Shown piece after piece: positions 50,757 through 59,258 of a DNA stretch of 64,000 nt (positions are counted from its first letter, which is position 1; each line of letters opens with the position of its first letter). The notes under the pieces are model-generated. The model worked only from the letters and a program-made list of their open reading frames with translations. It did no database searches and was not told where the DNA came from. The DNA comes from an uncultured Porphyromonadaceae bacterium. GTDB lineage: Bacteria > Bacteroidota > Bacteroidia > Bacteroidales > Muribaculaceae. Location of the stretch: assembly GCA_902495245.1 (NCBI GenBank), contig CABUWI010000009.1, positions 1 to 64,000 of the forward strand. Direction: 5' to 3'. Position numbers and translations under genes: made by a program.

Positions 50757-52362
50757 AGAGGCGCTCGCGGGCGGCAAGAACGCGCTCGTCGGTAATGTAG
50801 TCGTCATAGTCCATCATCTTGTCGATGATGCCGCCGGGCGTCAGCTCGATGATGCGGTTGCAGACGGTCTGAATGAACTCATGGTCGTGGCTCGACATCA
50901 AGATGTTGCCGCGGAAGGCCTGCAGCGTGTTGTTGAACGCCTGAATCGACTCGAGGTCAAGATGGTTGGTCGGCGAGTCGAGAATCATCGTGTTGGCGTT
51001 GCGCAGCATCATGCGCGCAATCATGCAGCGCATCTTCTCGCCGCCCGAGAGCACGGAGGCTTTTTTCAGCACCTCTTCGCCCGAGAAGAGCATCTTGCCC
51101 AGAAAGCCCTTGAGGTAGATTTCGCTCGAATCGTCCGAGAACTGGCAGAGCCAGTCAACGAGGTTCATGTCGGTGTTGAAAAACTCCGAATTGTCCAGAG
51201 GCAGATAGGCCGTGGTGATTGTCTGGCCCCACTCGAACTGGCCCGCGTCGGGCTTGCGGCGGCCGTTGATAATCTCGAACAGGGCGGTCATGGCGCGCGG
51301 GTCGTGGCTCAGGAAGCAGACCTTGTCGCCCTTCTCGATCTGGAAGTTGACGTCGCTGAAGAGCACTTCGCCGTCAACCGACGCCGTCAGCCCCTTCACC
51401 TCCAGAATCTTGTTGCCCGGGTCGCGCTCGGGCGTGAAGATGATGCCGGGATAGCGGCGGCTCGACGGCTGAATCTCCTCGACGTTGAGTTTTTCGAGCA
51501 TCTTCTTGCGCGAGGTCGTCTGCTTCGACTTGGCCACGTTGGCCGAGAAGCGCTGAATGAATTCCAACAGCTCCTTGCGCTTTTCTTCGGCCTTCTTGTT
51601 CTGCTGGGCTTGCTGACGCAGGGCAAGCTGCGACGACTCATACCAGAACGAATAGTTGCCGGCAAAGAGCTGCATCTTGTTGTAGTCGATGTCGAGCGTG
51701 TGGGTGCACACCGAGTCGAGAAAGTGGCGGTCGTGGCTCACCACGAGCACCGTGTTCTCGAACTTCGACAGATAGTCTTCGAGCCACGCCACGGTTTCGA
51801 GGTCGAGGTCATTGGTCGGCTCGTCGAGCAGCAGGTTGTCGGGATTGCCGAACAGCGCCTTGGCCAGGAGCACGCGCACCTTTTCGTTACCGCTCATGTC
51901 GCGCATCAGCATCTGGTGGCGGTCCTCCTTGATTCCGAGGCCGCTGAGCAGGGCGGCGGCATCGCTCTCGGCATTCCACCCCTCCATCTCCGCAAATTTC
52001 TCTTCGAGCTCGGCGGCGCGAACACCGTCTTCATCGGTAAAATCCTCCTTGGCATAGAGCGCGTCCTTTTCCTGCATGATGTCCCACAGCACCGTGTGGC
52101 CGCGCATCACGGTCTCCAGCACCGTGCAGTCGTCAAACTTGAAGTGGTCCTGCTCAAGCACGCTCATGCGCTCGCCGGGGCCCTGCGTGATAGAGCCGTG
52201 GGTCGGCGAGAGCTGACCGCTCAGAATGCGCATCAGCGTCGACTTGCCCGCGCCGTTCGCGCCGATAATTCCGTAGCAGTTGCCCGGAGTGAACTTCATA
52301 TTGACATCTTGAAACAGCACGCGTTTTCCGAATTGCATGCCCAGATTGCTTACCGCTATCAT
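50740..52362 (-). CDS. ABC-F family ATPase (YbiT/EttA-like)
   Basis: A 540-aa soluble protein with two ABC ATPase domains and no membrane segments, a translation factor type that acts on ribosomes. Domain 1 has GIIGANGAGKST and LLLDEPTNDLDLETV. The linker is long and charged (QQAQQNKKAEEKRKELLE). Domain 2 has a less typical P-loop region (VCFLSHDPRAMTAL, without the classical GKST), SGGEKMRCMIARM and LDSPTNHLDLESI. The degenerate second P-loop and DSPTN fit the YbiT-like branch. It is transcribed from a promoter whose sequence is duplicated upstream of the next gene. Confidence 0.9.
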   Translation of the reverse strand: MIAVSNLGMQFGKRVLFQDVNMKFTPGNCYGIIGANGAGKSTLMRILSGQLSPTHGSITQGPGERMSVLEQDHFKFDDCTVLETVMRGHTVLWDIMQEKDALYAKEDFTDEDGVRAAELEEKFAEMEGWNAESDAAALLSGLGIKEDRHQMLMRDMSGNEKVRVLLAKALFGNPDNLLLDEPTNDLDLETVAWLEDYLSKFENTVLVVSHDRHFLDSVCTHTLDIDYNKMQLFAGNYSFWYESSQLALRQQAQQNKKAEEKRKELLEFIQRFSANVAKSKQTTSRKKMLEKLNVEEIQPSSRRYPGIIFTPERDPGNKILEVKGLTASVDGEVLFSDVNFQIEKGDKVCFLSHDPRAMTALFEIINGRRKPDAGQFEWGQTITTAYLPLDNSEFFNTDMNLVDWLCQFSDDSSEIYLKGFLGKMLFSGEEVLKKASVLSGGEKMRCMIARMMLRNANTMILDSPTNHLDLESIQAFNNTLQAFRGNILMSSHDHEFIQTVCNRIIELTPGGIIDKMMDYDDYITDERVLAARERLYAATV

Positions 52363-52421
52363 TCTAATCTTCTTTCCTTTGAATAATTACAAATTATACG
52401 TGGCAACACTGCCAAATCTCC

Positions 52422-52455
52422 CTGCAAAGTTACGAATTTTTCCCCACATTCAAAA
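52422..52455. repeat. 34-bp direct repeat, copy A (ABC-F promoter)
   Basis: CTGCAAAGTTACGAATTTTT followed by CCCCACATTCAAAA differs at one position from copy B at 53713-53746. On the reverse strand it carries the TAACTTTG -7 box of the ABC-F gene (52432-52425). It ends 2 bp before the stop codon of the ATPase gene. Confidence 0.9.
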
Positions 52456-52457
52456 AG

Positions 52458-53645
52458 CTACATAAATAGTCGCGTAAGGTCCATCGAGAGGAATTCGTCC
52501 GGCGCTATGCCGCCGTCGCCGACAATGAAAGCGGCACGCGGATTGAACAGCGCCGTGAACTTGTCGAGACCCGCCGTATGCTTCTCGGCATTGCTTTTAA
52601 CCTCAATCGCCACTACGACACCGTTCTTGCACAGCACGAAATCAACCTCATCGTTGCGCTCGCGCCAATAGTACACATCAAAACGGTGAACAAACGCGCT
52701 GCTGACGAGCCACGCTCCGATTCCTGATTCAAATATCCTTCCCCACGCCTTGCGGTCTGCAATTGCCCCCATGAAAGTCATCGGGCTATAGACGGTTTTC
52801 AGCGCATTGTTATAGACCTGCAGTTTGGGAATGCTCGCCTTGCGCCGCGCCGTATCGATGCTGAATTTCTGAAGCCCGCACAAAAGGCCGCTGTCGTTGA
52901 GCAGATTCAGATAGCCGGCCAATGTGGCGGTGTTGCCGGCGTCCTGCAACGATCCGAGCATCTTGTTAAGCGACAGCAATTCGCCCGAATAGGCCGCGCC
53001 AAGTTCAAACGTCTGGCGCAGCAACGCCGGCTTGCTTATCGGAGTATCCATCAAAATGTCCTTATTGATTGTCGACTCGATGATTGCCGATTGAATGTAT
53101 TGCTTGAAACGTTCTTCGTCGTCAATCAATGGAGCCGCGCCCGGATACCCGCCATAGAATATATATTGGTCAAGCGAAAGCCCGAAACAATCGCGCATCT
53201 CCGTATAGCTCCAGTGAGTCATGCGGATTTCCTCAAAACGTCCCGCCAGCGACTCCGACAGCCCCTTTTCGAGCAACACGCGGCTGCTGCCGAGAAGCAA
53301 GACCTTAATGTCGCGGTCATGAAACGTATCGTCGTCCCATTCTTTCTTGACAGTCTCGCTCCAGTTTGCAATCTTCTGAATCTCATCTATTACGATTACT
53401 GCCGTTCCCCACCCTTTGTTCTCTTTCAGGCTCCTCACGGCGTCCCAGCAATTTGAAATCCACCTGCGGTCAGTAGCGGGCACATCGTCGGCCGAAAAGA
53501 ACTGCCACGGAAGGTCCAGATCTTTCAACACTTGCTTCACAACGGTTGATTTACCCACCTGACGCGGTCCCATAACGACCTGAACGAACCTGCGCGGCTC
53601 TTCCAGGCGCCGTTTAATCACATGATATTCAGCTCTTTTATACAT
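52458..53645 (-). CDS. AAA ATPase with DUF4143 domain (second copy)
   Basis: A 395-aa protein of the AAA/DUF4143 group. Walker A is GPRQVGKST (residues 26-34), Walker B is VIVIDEIQKI, and the sensor stretch is VLLLGSSRVLLEKG, followed by LSESLAGRFEEI typical of the group. The C-terminal DUF4143 part has NEVDFVLCKNGVVVAIEVKS, a PD-(D/E)XK-like motif. It differs from the copy at 25.7 kb in sequence and subfamily. It is flanked by 34-bp direct repeats and preceded by a hairpin leader. The role is unknown. Confidence 0.9.
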   Translation of the reverse strand: MYKRAEYHVIKRRLEEPRRFVQVVMGPRQVGKSTVVKQVLKDLDLPWQFFSADDVPATDRRWISNCWDAVRSLKENKGWGTAVIVIDEIQKIANWSETVKKEWDDDTFHDRDIKVLLLGSSRVLLEKGLSESLAGRFEEIRMTHWSYTEMRDCFGLSLDQYIFYGGYPGAAPLIDDEERFKQYIQSAIIESTINKDILMDTPISKPALLRQTFELGAAYSGELLSLNKMLGSLQDAGNTATLAGYLNLLNDSGLLCGLQKFSIDTARRKASIPKLQVYNNALKTVYSPMTFMGAIADRKAWGRIFESGIGAWLVSSAFVHRFDVYYWRERNDEVDFVLCKNGVVVAIEVKSNAEKHTAGLDKFTALFNPRAAFIVGDGGIAPDEFLSMDLTRLFM

Positions 53646-53654
53646 ACTTTTACA

Positions 53655-53688
53655 TTTTACGCAGTGGAGTGCGTATTTTTACGCACTG
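53655..53688 (-). repeat. Hairpin and repeat in the leader of the second DUF4143 ATPase
   Basis: AGTGCGTA (53668-53675) and TACGCACT (53680-53687) form a perfect 8-bp hairpin with loop TTTT. The half TTTTACGCAsTG occurs twice (53655-53666 and 53677-53688), so the leader is a small repeat-palindrome unit just before the start codon. Confidence 0.75.
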
Positions 53689-53712
53689 TGCTGCCAATTC
53701 TGTTTGCTTCGA

Positions 53713-53746
53713 CTGCAAAGTTACGAATTTTTCGCCACATTCAAAA
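53713..53746. repeat. 34-bp direct repeat, copy B (ATPase promoter)
   Basis: Identical to copy A at 52422-52455 except for one base (CGCCAC for CCCCAC). It carries the TAACTTTG -7 box (53723-53716, reverse) of the ATPase gene. The two copies are 1,291 bp apart and enclose exactly the ATPase gene with its leader. Confidence 0.9.
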
Positions 53747-53787
53747 TGTCGGCGGGGTTGTGGCACTGTAATTTCGGGAAAAATGCG

Positions 53788-54064
53788 TATATTTGCAGCC
53801 GGATTATGGAGGCGCGTCAGGCAAATCCATGATTGACTACATATCAAAGTGTTATTTGACGCTTTCATCTTCTTCCATTTCAAACTTGGCCGTTAGAAAC
53901 CGCAACGAAGATGCGACGCCAGTGGCACTCTCATCGGTGATATATATGCTATCCATGTATATAGCCCGCACCGGTGTGAGGCTGTTGCATTCGCTTGTTG
54001 CAGAGGTAGCCAAGACCTGAAATGACTCGGCGAAGGCATGAAATACGCACCTCACACCTTTTTT
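53788..54064 (+). ncRNA. Possible structured RNA or attenuating leader
   Basis: A TATATTTG box (53788-53795) starts a 270-bp non-coding stretch with several stems. GCGTCA pairs with TGACGC (53814 and 53857), CATCTTC with GAAGATG (53866 and 53907), and GGTGTGAGG with CCTCACACC (53973 and 54050). The last is followed at once by TTTTTT, a convincing terminator. It ends 43 bp before the start of the large secreted protein gene. It could therefore be an independent small RNA or a leader controlling that gene. I cannot assign it to a known RNA family. Confidence 0.45.
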
Positions 54065-54107
54065 GCTTTATATATATCACATAATAAACCTCTCAATATC
54101 CGATCAC

Positions 54108-57100
54108 ATGTTGAAAAAGCTATTATTCACACTCCTTGCGGCAAGCGCGCTGCAAGCGGGAGCCATGGGGCCGTTGCGCATCGACCTCTCCGACGGCTCC
54201 GCAACCATCACGCCCGAAACGGTTACGCTCGGCGACGGCTCTACCGTTTCGGCCACGCGCTATACGAGTTTCATAATCACCTCGTCAGGAGAAACCGCCA
54301 ACGGCCTGACAATCACGGGCGGCACGGAAGCCTCACCCGTCGACATCTTCTTTGATAACCTCAACATCAACCGCAGCAATGTCAACGACGGCAACCACAC
54401 CCTGAGTTGCCCCGTTTACATTGAGAGCGGTTATGTGAATCTCCTGTTGATAAACGAATCGACAGTGAGAGGCGGCGTCAACAATCCGGGCATATGTGTG
54501 CCCGACGGTGCGATGCTGACAATCGGCGATGCCTACGGCGACGACTCCGGTATTCTCCACGCCTTCGGCGGCTCCGAGGTGGCCGGTGGAGGCGGCGGTG
54601 CAGGCATCGGCGGCGAAGTCTATGGCACATGCGGCACTCTGATTCTCAACAGCGGCACGGTCTACGCCAAGGGCTGCAAGGGCGGCGCCGGATTCGGCAG
54701 CGGCTGGCAGTGGGAGCCCTCCTCCACCCTGGCCGGCGGCACGTTCATTCAAAATGGCGGCGAGGCCCATTTCACCGGCTCGTCGGCCGCCAACTACAAC
54801 TCCTATCTGCGAGGCAGCTGTTTCGAGGGCGTCGGCTCGGTCAACGCCGCAACGACGGTTCAGCTCAACGGCGGCACCTTTTATTCCACCGTGCGCACCA
54901 ACTCGACGGTAACAGTCAAGGGAGAGACCGCTACGGCGCAGACATTCTCCGGTATGACTCCTGACGCAACCTATACGCTCTACCATCAGTTCGGCACCCC
55001 GGAGACTTCGGTTACCGCCGACTCCGGCGGCAACTTCATTTACTGGCTCGCGGGCGAACAGAGCGTTGCCGAACTCATCGGCGACCGCGCAACGATCAAA
55101 GTGGCCACCAATCCGGCCGGCTACGGCACCATAACAGGCGCCGGATTTTACGCCATCGGCGAATGCATCGAATTAAAGTACACTCCCAACTATTCGGTCT
55201 ACGATTTCGACAGCTGGAGCAACGGCTCGACCGACAACCCGACAACAATCTCCGTCGGTCAGGACATGACCGTAACGGCCAACGTCTCGCCGAAAGTCAG
55301 CCGAATGTGGAGCGCATATCCAATCAGCGGCTCTGAAACGGAATGTTATATAAGCATGTTCAACGGCAACCTTTACGCTGAACAAGAACTCGAAGTGCCC
55401 GAAACTTTTGAGATTGAAGGCAAGACTTACATCACCACTGCCCTTGGCAATAATTCAGACATGGGCATGGACATGTTCGAAATGAGGCTCCCCGACGGCA
55501 AACTTGACAAGCTGACTCTGCCCGCCGCCCTCACCGCGATTACGCCCGCGGCGTTTTCGGGCTTCAGCAGCCTGAACACTCTCGCGGTCAACGCGGCCAC
55601 ACCGCCCGCGCTGACTAATAACGCCACCAAGTTCTACGACATTCCCTCAGATTGCACCCTGAAAGTTCCCTACGGCACATCGGCAGCCTACGCCGCCGCT
55701 CCGGGCTGGAAAGATTTCGCTACCATCGAGGAACTGCCCAACCCGGTTCCCACGCTCGACGTTGCGTCGGGCTCTGTGAGCATCACACCCGAGGGCTACA
55801 CCATCGACGGCGTTTTCACCGCTTTCGGGGGCCGCTACGTGCTCACCTCGTCGGCCGAGACCACCAACGGCGTTACGATTTCAGGCGGCACGGAAGACTC
55901 TCCGCTTGACATCACCATCGACAACCTCAACATCAACCGCAGTGCCGTAAACAACGGCGACCGCAATGTCAGCTGTCCCGTCTACATTGAAAAAGGCTAT
56001 GTTGACATGACCCTCGCGGGCGAATCGACCCTGCGCGGCGGCGTCAACAATGCGGGCATCGAATTGCCTGACGGCGCATTCCTGACAATAGCCGGCGACG
56101 GCGTACTCCACGCTCTCGGCGGTGCCGAGGTAGCCGGTGGCGGCGGTGGAGCCGGCATCGGCGGCTCGGTCTACGGCACATGCGGCACACTGACCCTCAA
56201 CAGCGGCACGGTCTATGCCCAAGGCTGCAAAGGCGGCGCCGGATTTGGCAGCGGCTGGGAATACACTCCCAACGGCTCGAAAGCCGGCGGCAAGTTCATT
56301 CAGAACGGCGGCGAAGCTCACTTCCGCGGCGCAGGCCCGTCAATTTACGCATATCGAGCCGGAAGTTGCCCCGAGGGCGTCGGCTCTGTGAACGGCGCGA
56401 CTACGGTCGAGCTTAACGACGGCATTTTCGACTCGACAATCCGCACAAACACCTCGGTTACTGTCAAAGGCGAAACTGCCAAGTCCTACACTCAGAGCGG
56501 CATGACTCCGGGCGCTACCTATACGCTCCAAAACATGCTGCTGGCAGAAGAAACTTCCGTAACGGCAGATTCAGACGGCAATTTTGTTTACTGGCTCGTC
56601 GGCGACCAGACCTTCAAGGAGCTCATCGGCAACCGCTGCATTGTCAGTGCAACCGTCAGCACGCCGTATGCAGGAGCCGTAACCGGTGCCGGATTCTATG
56701 AGGTCGGCGAACAGGTCGAGCTGAAATATGTGCGCGCCTCCGGCAGCATATATGACTTCGACGACTGGAGCAACGGCTCGACCGACAATCCCACCACCAT
56801 CACCGTCAGCGAAGACATGACCATCACGGCCAACGTGTCGCCGAAAGTCGACCTGATGTGGCGCTCACGCCCCGTCAACGGCTCGGAGACCGAATGCTAC
56901 GTCGACGGTTTTGAAGGCATGGAGTTCACCGGGACGACGCTCTCTCTGCCCGAATCGTTCGAAATTGACGGCAAGACCTACACAACCGTTTCGCTGGGCG
57001 AGCCTCAGGACGGCATGTTCCACGCGATGATGCACGGCGAAATAAACGAACTGATTCTGCCCGCAACCCTGACACAAATCTCCTCGCGGACTTTCAGCAT

Positions 57101-57440
57101 GATGCACCTCAACAACGCCACGGTAACAGTCAACGCCGCCACGCCGCCCGCACTGATTGGCGACGCCACTGCATTCGACTACATTCCCGACGGCTGCACG
57201 CTGAAAGTGCCCAAAGGCTCGGCCGAGGCCTACAAGGCCGCTCCCGGCTGGAAAGACTTCGATACGGTAGACGAGATGGACACAACCGGTCTCGGCGACG
57301 TTGGCGCCGCTGACAACGAAGCGCCGGTCTACTACGACCTGCGCGGCGTCATAGTCGGCAGCGATATCCGCACCCTTGTCCCCGGCCTCTACATCGAACG
57401 CCGCGGCACGTCGGTGAAGCGAATCCTCGTTGACCGCTGA
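54108..57440 (+). CDS. Large secreted protein with two duplicated modules and type-IX-like tail
   Basis: A 1,110-aa exported protein (signal peptide MLKKLLFTLLAASALQAGA). It consists of two similar halves of roughly 530 residues. Each half has a Gly-rich carbohydrate-binding-like domain (SEVAGGGGGAGIGG, GTVYAKGCKGGAGFGSGW). A divergent InlB-type repeat follows (YDFDSWSNGSTDNPTTIS), then a BspA-like leucine-rich piece (ATPPALTNNATKFYDIPSD, LKVPYGTSAAY, GWKDFATIEEL). The end APVYYDLRGVIV with GLYIERRG and KRILVDR is a type-IX-like tail. A surface adhesin or glycan-binding role is likely but inferred. A strong terminator follows. Confidence 0.83.
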   Translation: MLKKLLFTLLAASALQAGAMGPLRIDLSDGSATITPETVTLGDGSTVSATRYTSFIITSSGETANGLTITGGTEASPVDIFFDNLNINRSNVNDGNHTLSCPVYIESGYVNLLLINESTVRGGVNNPGICVPDGAMLTIGDAYGDDSGILHAFGGSEVAGGGGGAGIGGEVYGTCGTLILNSGTVYAKGCKGGAGFGSGWQWEPSSTLAGGTFIQNGGEAHFTGSSAANYNSYLRGSCFEGVGSVNAATTVQLNGGTFYSTVRTNSTVTVKGETATAQTFSGMTPDATYTLYHQFGTPETSVTADSGGNFIYWLAGEQSVAELIGDRATIKVATNPAGYGTITGAGFYAIGECIELKYTPNYSVYDFDSWSNGSTDNPTTISVGQDMTVTANVSPKVSRMWSAYPISGSETECYISMFNGNLYAEQELEVPETFEIEGKTYITTALGNNSDMGMDMFEMRLPDGKLDKLTLPAALTAITPAAFSGFSSLNTLAVNAATPPALTNNATKFYDIPSDCTLKVPYGTSAAYAAAPGWKDFATIEELPNPVPTLDVASGSVSITPEGYTIDGVFTAFGGRYVLTSSAETTNGVTISGGTEDSPLDITIDNLNINRSAVNNGDRNVSCPVYIEKGYVDMTLAGESTLRGGVNNAGIELPDGAFLTIAGDGVLHALGGAEVAGGGGGAGIGGSVYGTCGTLTLNSGTVYAQGCKGGAGFGSGWEYTPNGSKAGGKFIQNGGEAHFRGAGPSIYAYRAGSCPEGVGSVNGATTVELNDGIFDSTIRTNTSVTVKGETAKSYTQSGMTPGATYTLQNMLLAEETSVTADSDGNFVYWLVGDQTFKELIGNRCIVSATVSTPYAGAVTGAGFYEVGEQVELKYVRASGSIYDFDDWSNGSTDNPTTITVSEDMTITANVSPKVDLMWRSRPVNGSETECYVDGFEGMEFTGTTLSLPESFEIDGKTYTTVSLGEPQDGMFHAMMHGEINELILPATLTQISSRTFSMMHLNNATVTVNAATPPALIGDATAFDYIPDGCTLKVPKGSAEAYKAAPGWKDFDTVDEMDTTGLGDVGAADNEAPVYYDLRGVIVGSDIRTLVPGLYIERRGTSVKRILVDR

Positions 57441-57462
57441 CCTCCCCACCCCCATTATCAAC

Positions 57463-57499
57463 GAGGCCGCGCCCACTCAGGCGCGGCCTCGCTATTATT
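57463..57499 (+). terminator. Terminator of the large secreted protein gene
   Basis: GAGGCCGCGCC and GGCGCGGCCTC form a perfect 11-bp stem with loop CACTCA, followed by GCTATTATTT. It lies 22 bp after the stop. Confidence 0.85.
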
Positions 57500-57523
57500 T
57501 CAGCATAAATCCCCAAATCCAAT

Positions 57524-57631
57524 GTAGGGACGCACGGCTCGTGCGTCCGCTTTGCGGAATGCATAAATTGCTGCATTATTGGCCGTTATCGCGGACGCAC
57601 GAACCGTGCGTCCCTACAGAATTTACGAAAC
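57524..57631 (-). repeat. 108-bp nested-palindrome element, copy 2
   Basis: This is the reverse-orientation copy of the element at 5731-5838, of exactly the same length. By hand alignment about 94 of 108 positions agree, and nearly all differences lie in the central 40 bp. It lies between the convergent secreted protein gene and nhaA. Confidence 0.9.
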
Positions 57632-57836
57632 CGGTCGCCACCAACGGATCGGGCTAAAAATTGATTGTGGGAGGGCTTTCGCAAGCTCTCCCACACGTTG
57701 TTTCCAAATAGGTACAATATTTAAGGTAAAAAAGATTGAATGATTTTCGTGTTGCAAAGTTCGGGGTTTTTATCTGCGCATGCAAATTTTTACGTATGTT
57801 TCATAACATATCCCTGCAACATGCCTTTGCGGCGTG
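57632..57836. other. Intergenic region with a hairpin downstream of nhaA
   Basis: An imperfect 13-bp hairpin lies at 57666-57695 (TGTGGGAGGGCTT with AAGCTCTCCCACA, one mismatch, 4-nt loop). No long T-run follows on either strand. The rest of this 205-bp stretch shows no gene. Confidence 0.6.
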
Positions 57837-59243
57837 TCATTCGTTCTCTTTTGCCTGAGGGTCTTTTGGGGGCAGCGCGTAGTGTAGCCACACGTAGCCG
57901 ACAAGGCCCGAAATAATCGAGCCGACCACGATGCCGAGCTTGGCGTGATTGAGCAGGTCGAGCTGGGCGGCCGTGGGGAAGCTGAGCGTCGCGATGAACA
58001 GCGAGACGGTGAACCCGATGCCGCCGAGCATGCTCACGGCCGCGAGGCTGTTCCACGTGCTCCGTTCCGGCTTCGGCGCGAGATGCAGCTTGATGCAGAG
58101 CCACGAGAAGCTGAAAATGCCGATGAACTTGCCGAAGAAGAGGCCGCACATGATTGCGAGCGACACGCCCTCGAACACCGACAGCGGCTCCATGTCGAGC
58201 AGGAAGATGCCGGCGTTGGCAAAGGCAAACAGAGGCACGATGAAATAGTTGACCACGGGCGTGAGGTCATCTTCGAGCGACTGCAGGGGCGAGATCACCT
58301 TGTCGCTCGACGATTCCACCTCCTTGAGCCAGTTCATCTGCTCCTTGTTGAGAATCGACTTGCGGTTGAGCTCTTCGTCGTCTTCGCTGCGGAAGTTGGC
58401 CATGGCGTCGCGAATCTTGCGGATATAGCTCACGGGCGCATAGACCGGCTTGGCCGGCACGCAGAAGGCCACGAGCACGCCGGCAATTGTCGGGTGAATG
58501 CCCGAGTTGAGGAAGAGGAACCAGACGGCAACGCCGATGAGAATATAGAACGCCTTGGTCTGAATCTGGAATTTGCCGCCGAGCCAGAGAATGGCCAGCA
58601 GAAGCGCCGCCCACGCCAGCAGCGAGAGCTGGAGGTCGGTCGAGTAGAATGCGGCGATGACCACGATGCCGCCGATGTCATCGACCACGGCCAGCGTGGT
58701 CAGGAAAATCTTGAGCGAGATGGGCACGCGGCTGCCGAGCATGGCCAGCACGCCGAGCGAGAAGGCGATGTCGGTGGCCATCGGAATGGCCGCGCCGCCG
58801 CTGAAGTCCGTGCCGCGGCTCATCAGCCAGAAAATAACCACGGGCACGAGCATGCCGCCGCACGCGCCGACAATCGGCAGCAGCGCCTGGCGGAAGCTCG
58901 ACAGCTCGCCAACGAGCACCTCGCGCTTGATTTCAAGGCCGATGGTGAAGAAGAACACGGCCATGAGGGCGTCGTTGATGAACGCACCCAGATTCATCGG
59001 TTCGCCGTGGTGGCTGAACAGGTTGAAACTGCCCACCTGCAGGCGCACCTCCTGGGTCCAGAAGTCAAGATAGGCCTGATTGATGCCGGGAATGTTGGCC
59101 ACGATGAGCGCCAGCACCGTTGCGAGAATCAAGATGTTGCCGCCCGTTGCATGGCGCGAAATGGCCTGCCGCGCCGCATAGAAGACGCGGTGCGGCATAT
59201 TGTCGATGTCCGGACGCTCCGGTCCGCGATTTTCGTCAGTCAT
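57837..59243 (-). CDS. nhaA: Na+/H+ antiporter NhaA
   Basis: A 468-aa inner-membrane antiporter that exports sodium in exchange for protons. About twelve hydrophobic segments are present. Family motifs include FFFTIGLEIKREVLVGELS, IPMATDIAFSLGVLAMLG and the ion-binding aspartate pair in LAVVDDIGGIVVIA. A hydrophilic insertion between about 285 and 325 (RSEDDEELNRKSILNKEQMN) makes it longer than the E. coli protein. It follows lepA by 15 bp on the same strand and is probably cotranscribed. Confidence 0.95.
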   Translation of the reverse strand: MTDENRGPERPDIDNMPHRVFYAARQAISRHATGGNILILATVLALIVANIPGINQAYLDFWTQEVRLQVGSFNLFSHHGEPMNLGAFINDALMAVFFFTIGLEIKREVLVGELSSFRQALLPIVGACGGMLVPVVIFWLMSRGTDFSGGAAIPMATDIAFSLGVLAMLGSRVPISLKIFLTTLAVVDDIGGIVVIAAFYSTDLQLSLLAWAALLLAILWLGGKFQIQTKAFYILIGVAVWFLFLNSGIHPTIAGVLVAFCVPAKPVYAPVSYIRKIRDAMANFRSEDDEELNRKSILNKEQMNWLKEVESSSDKVISPLQSLEDDLTPVVNYFIVPLFAFANAGIFLLDMEPLSVFEGVSLAIMCGLFFGKFIGIFSFSWLCIKLHLAPKPERSTWNSLAAVSMLGGIGFTVSLFIATLSFPTAAQLDLLNHAKLGIVVGSIISGLVGYVWLHYALPPKDPQAKENE

Positions 59244-59258
59244 TTTCTCAAATTTCGG

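Noticed and set aside
53852..54055. 67-codon reverse-strand open frame in the possible RNA region
   Set aside because: It lies antisense to a region with paired segments and a terminator, and lacks a ribosome-binding or promoter context. An RNA explanation fits better, though conservation of the frame was not testable here.
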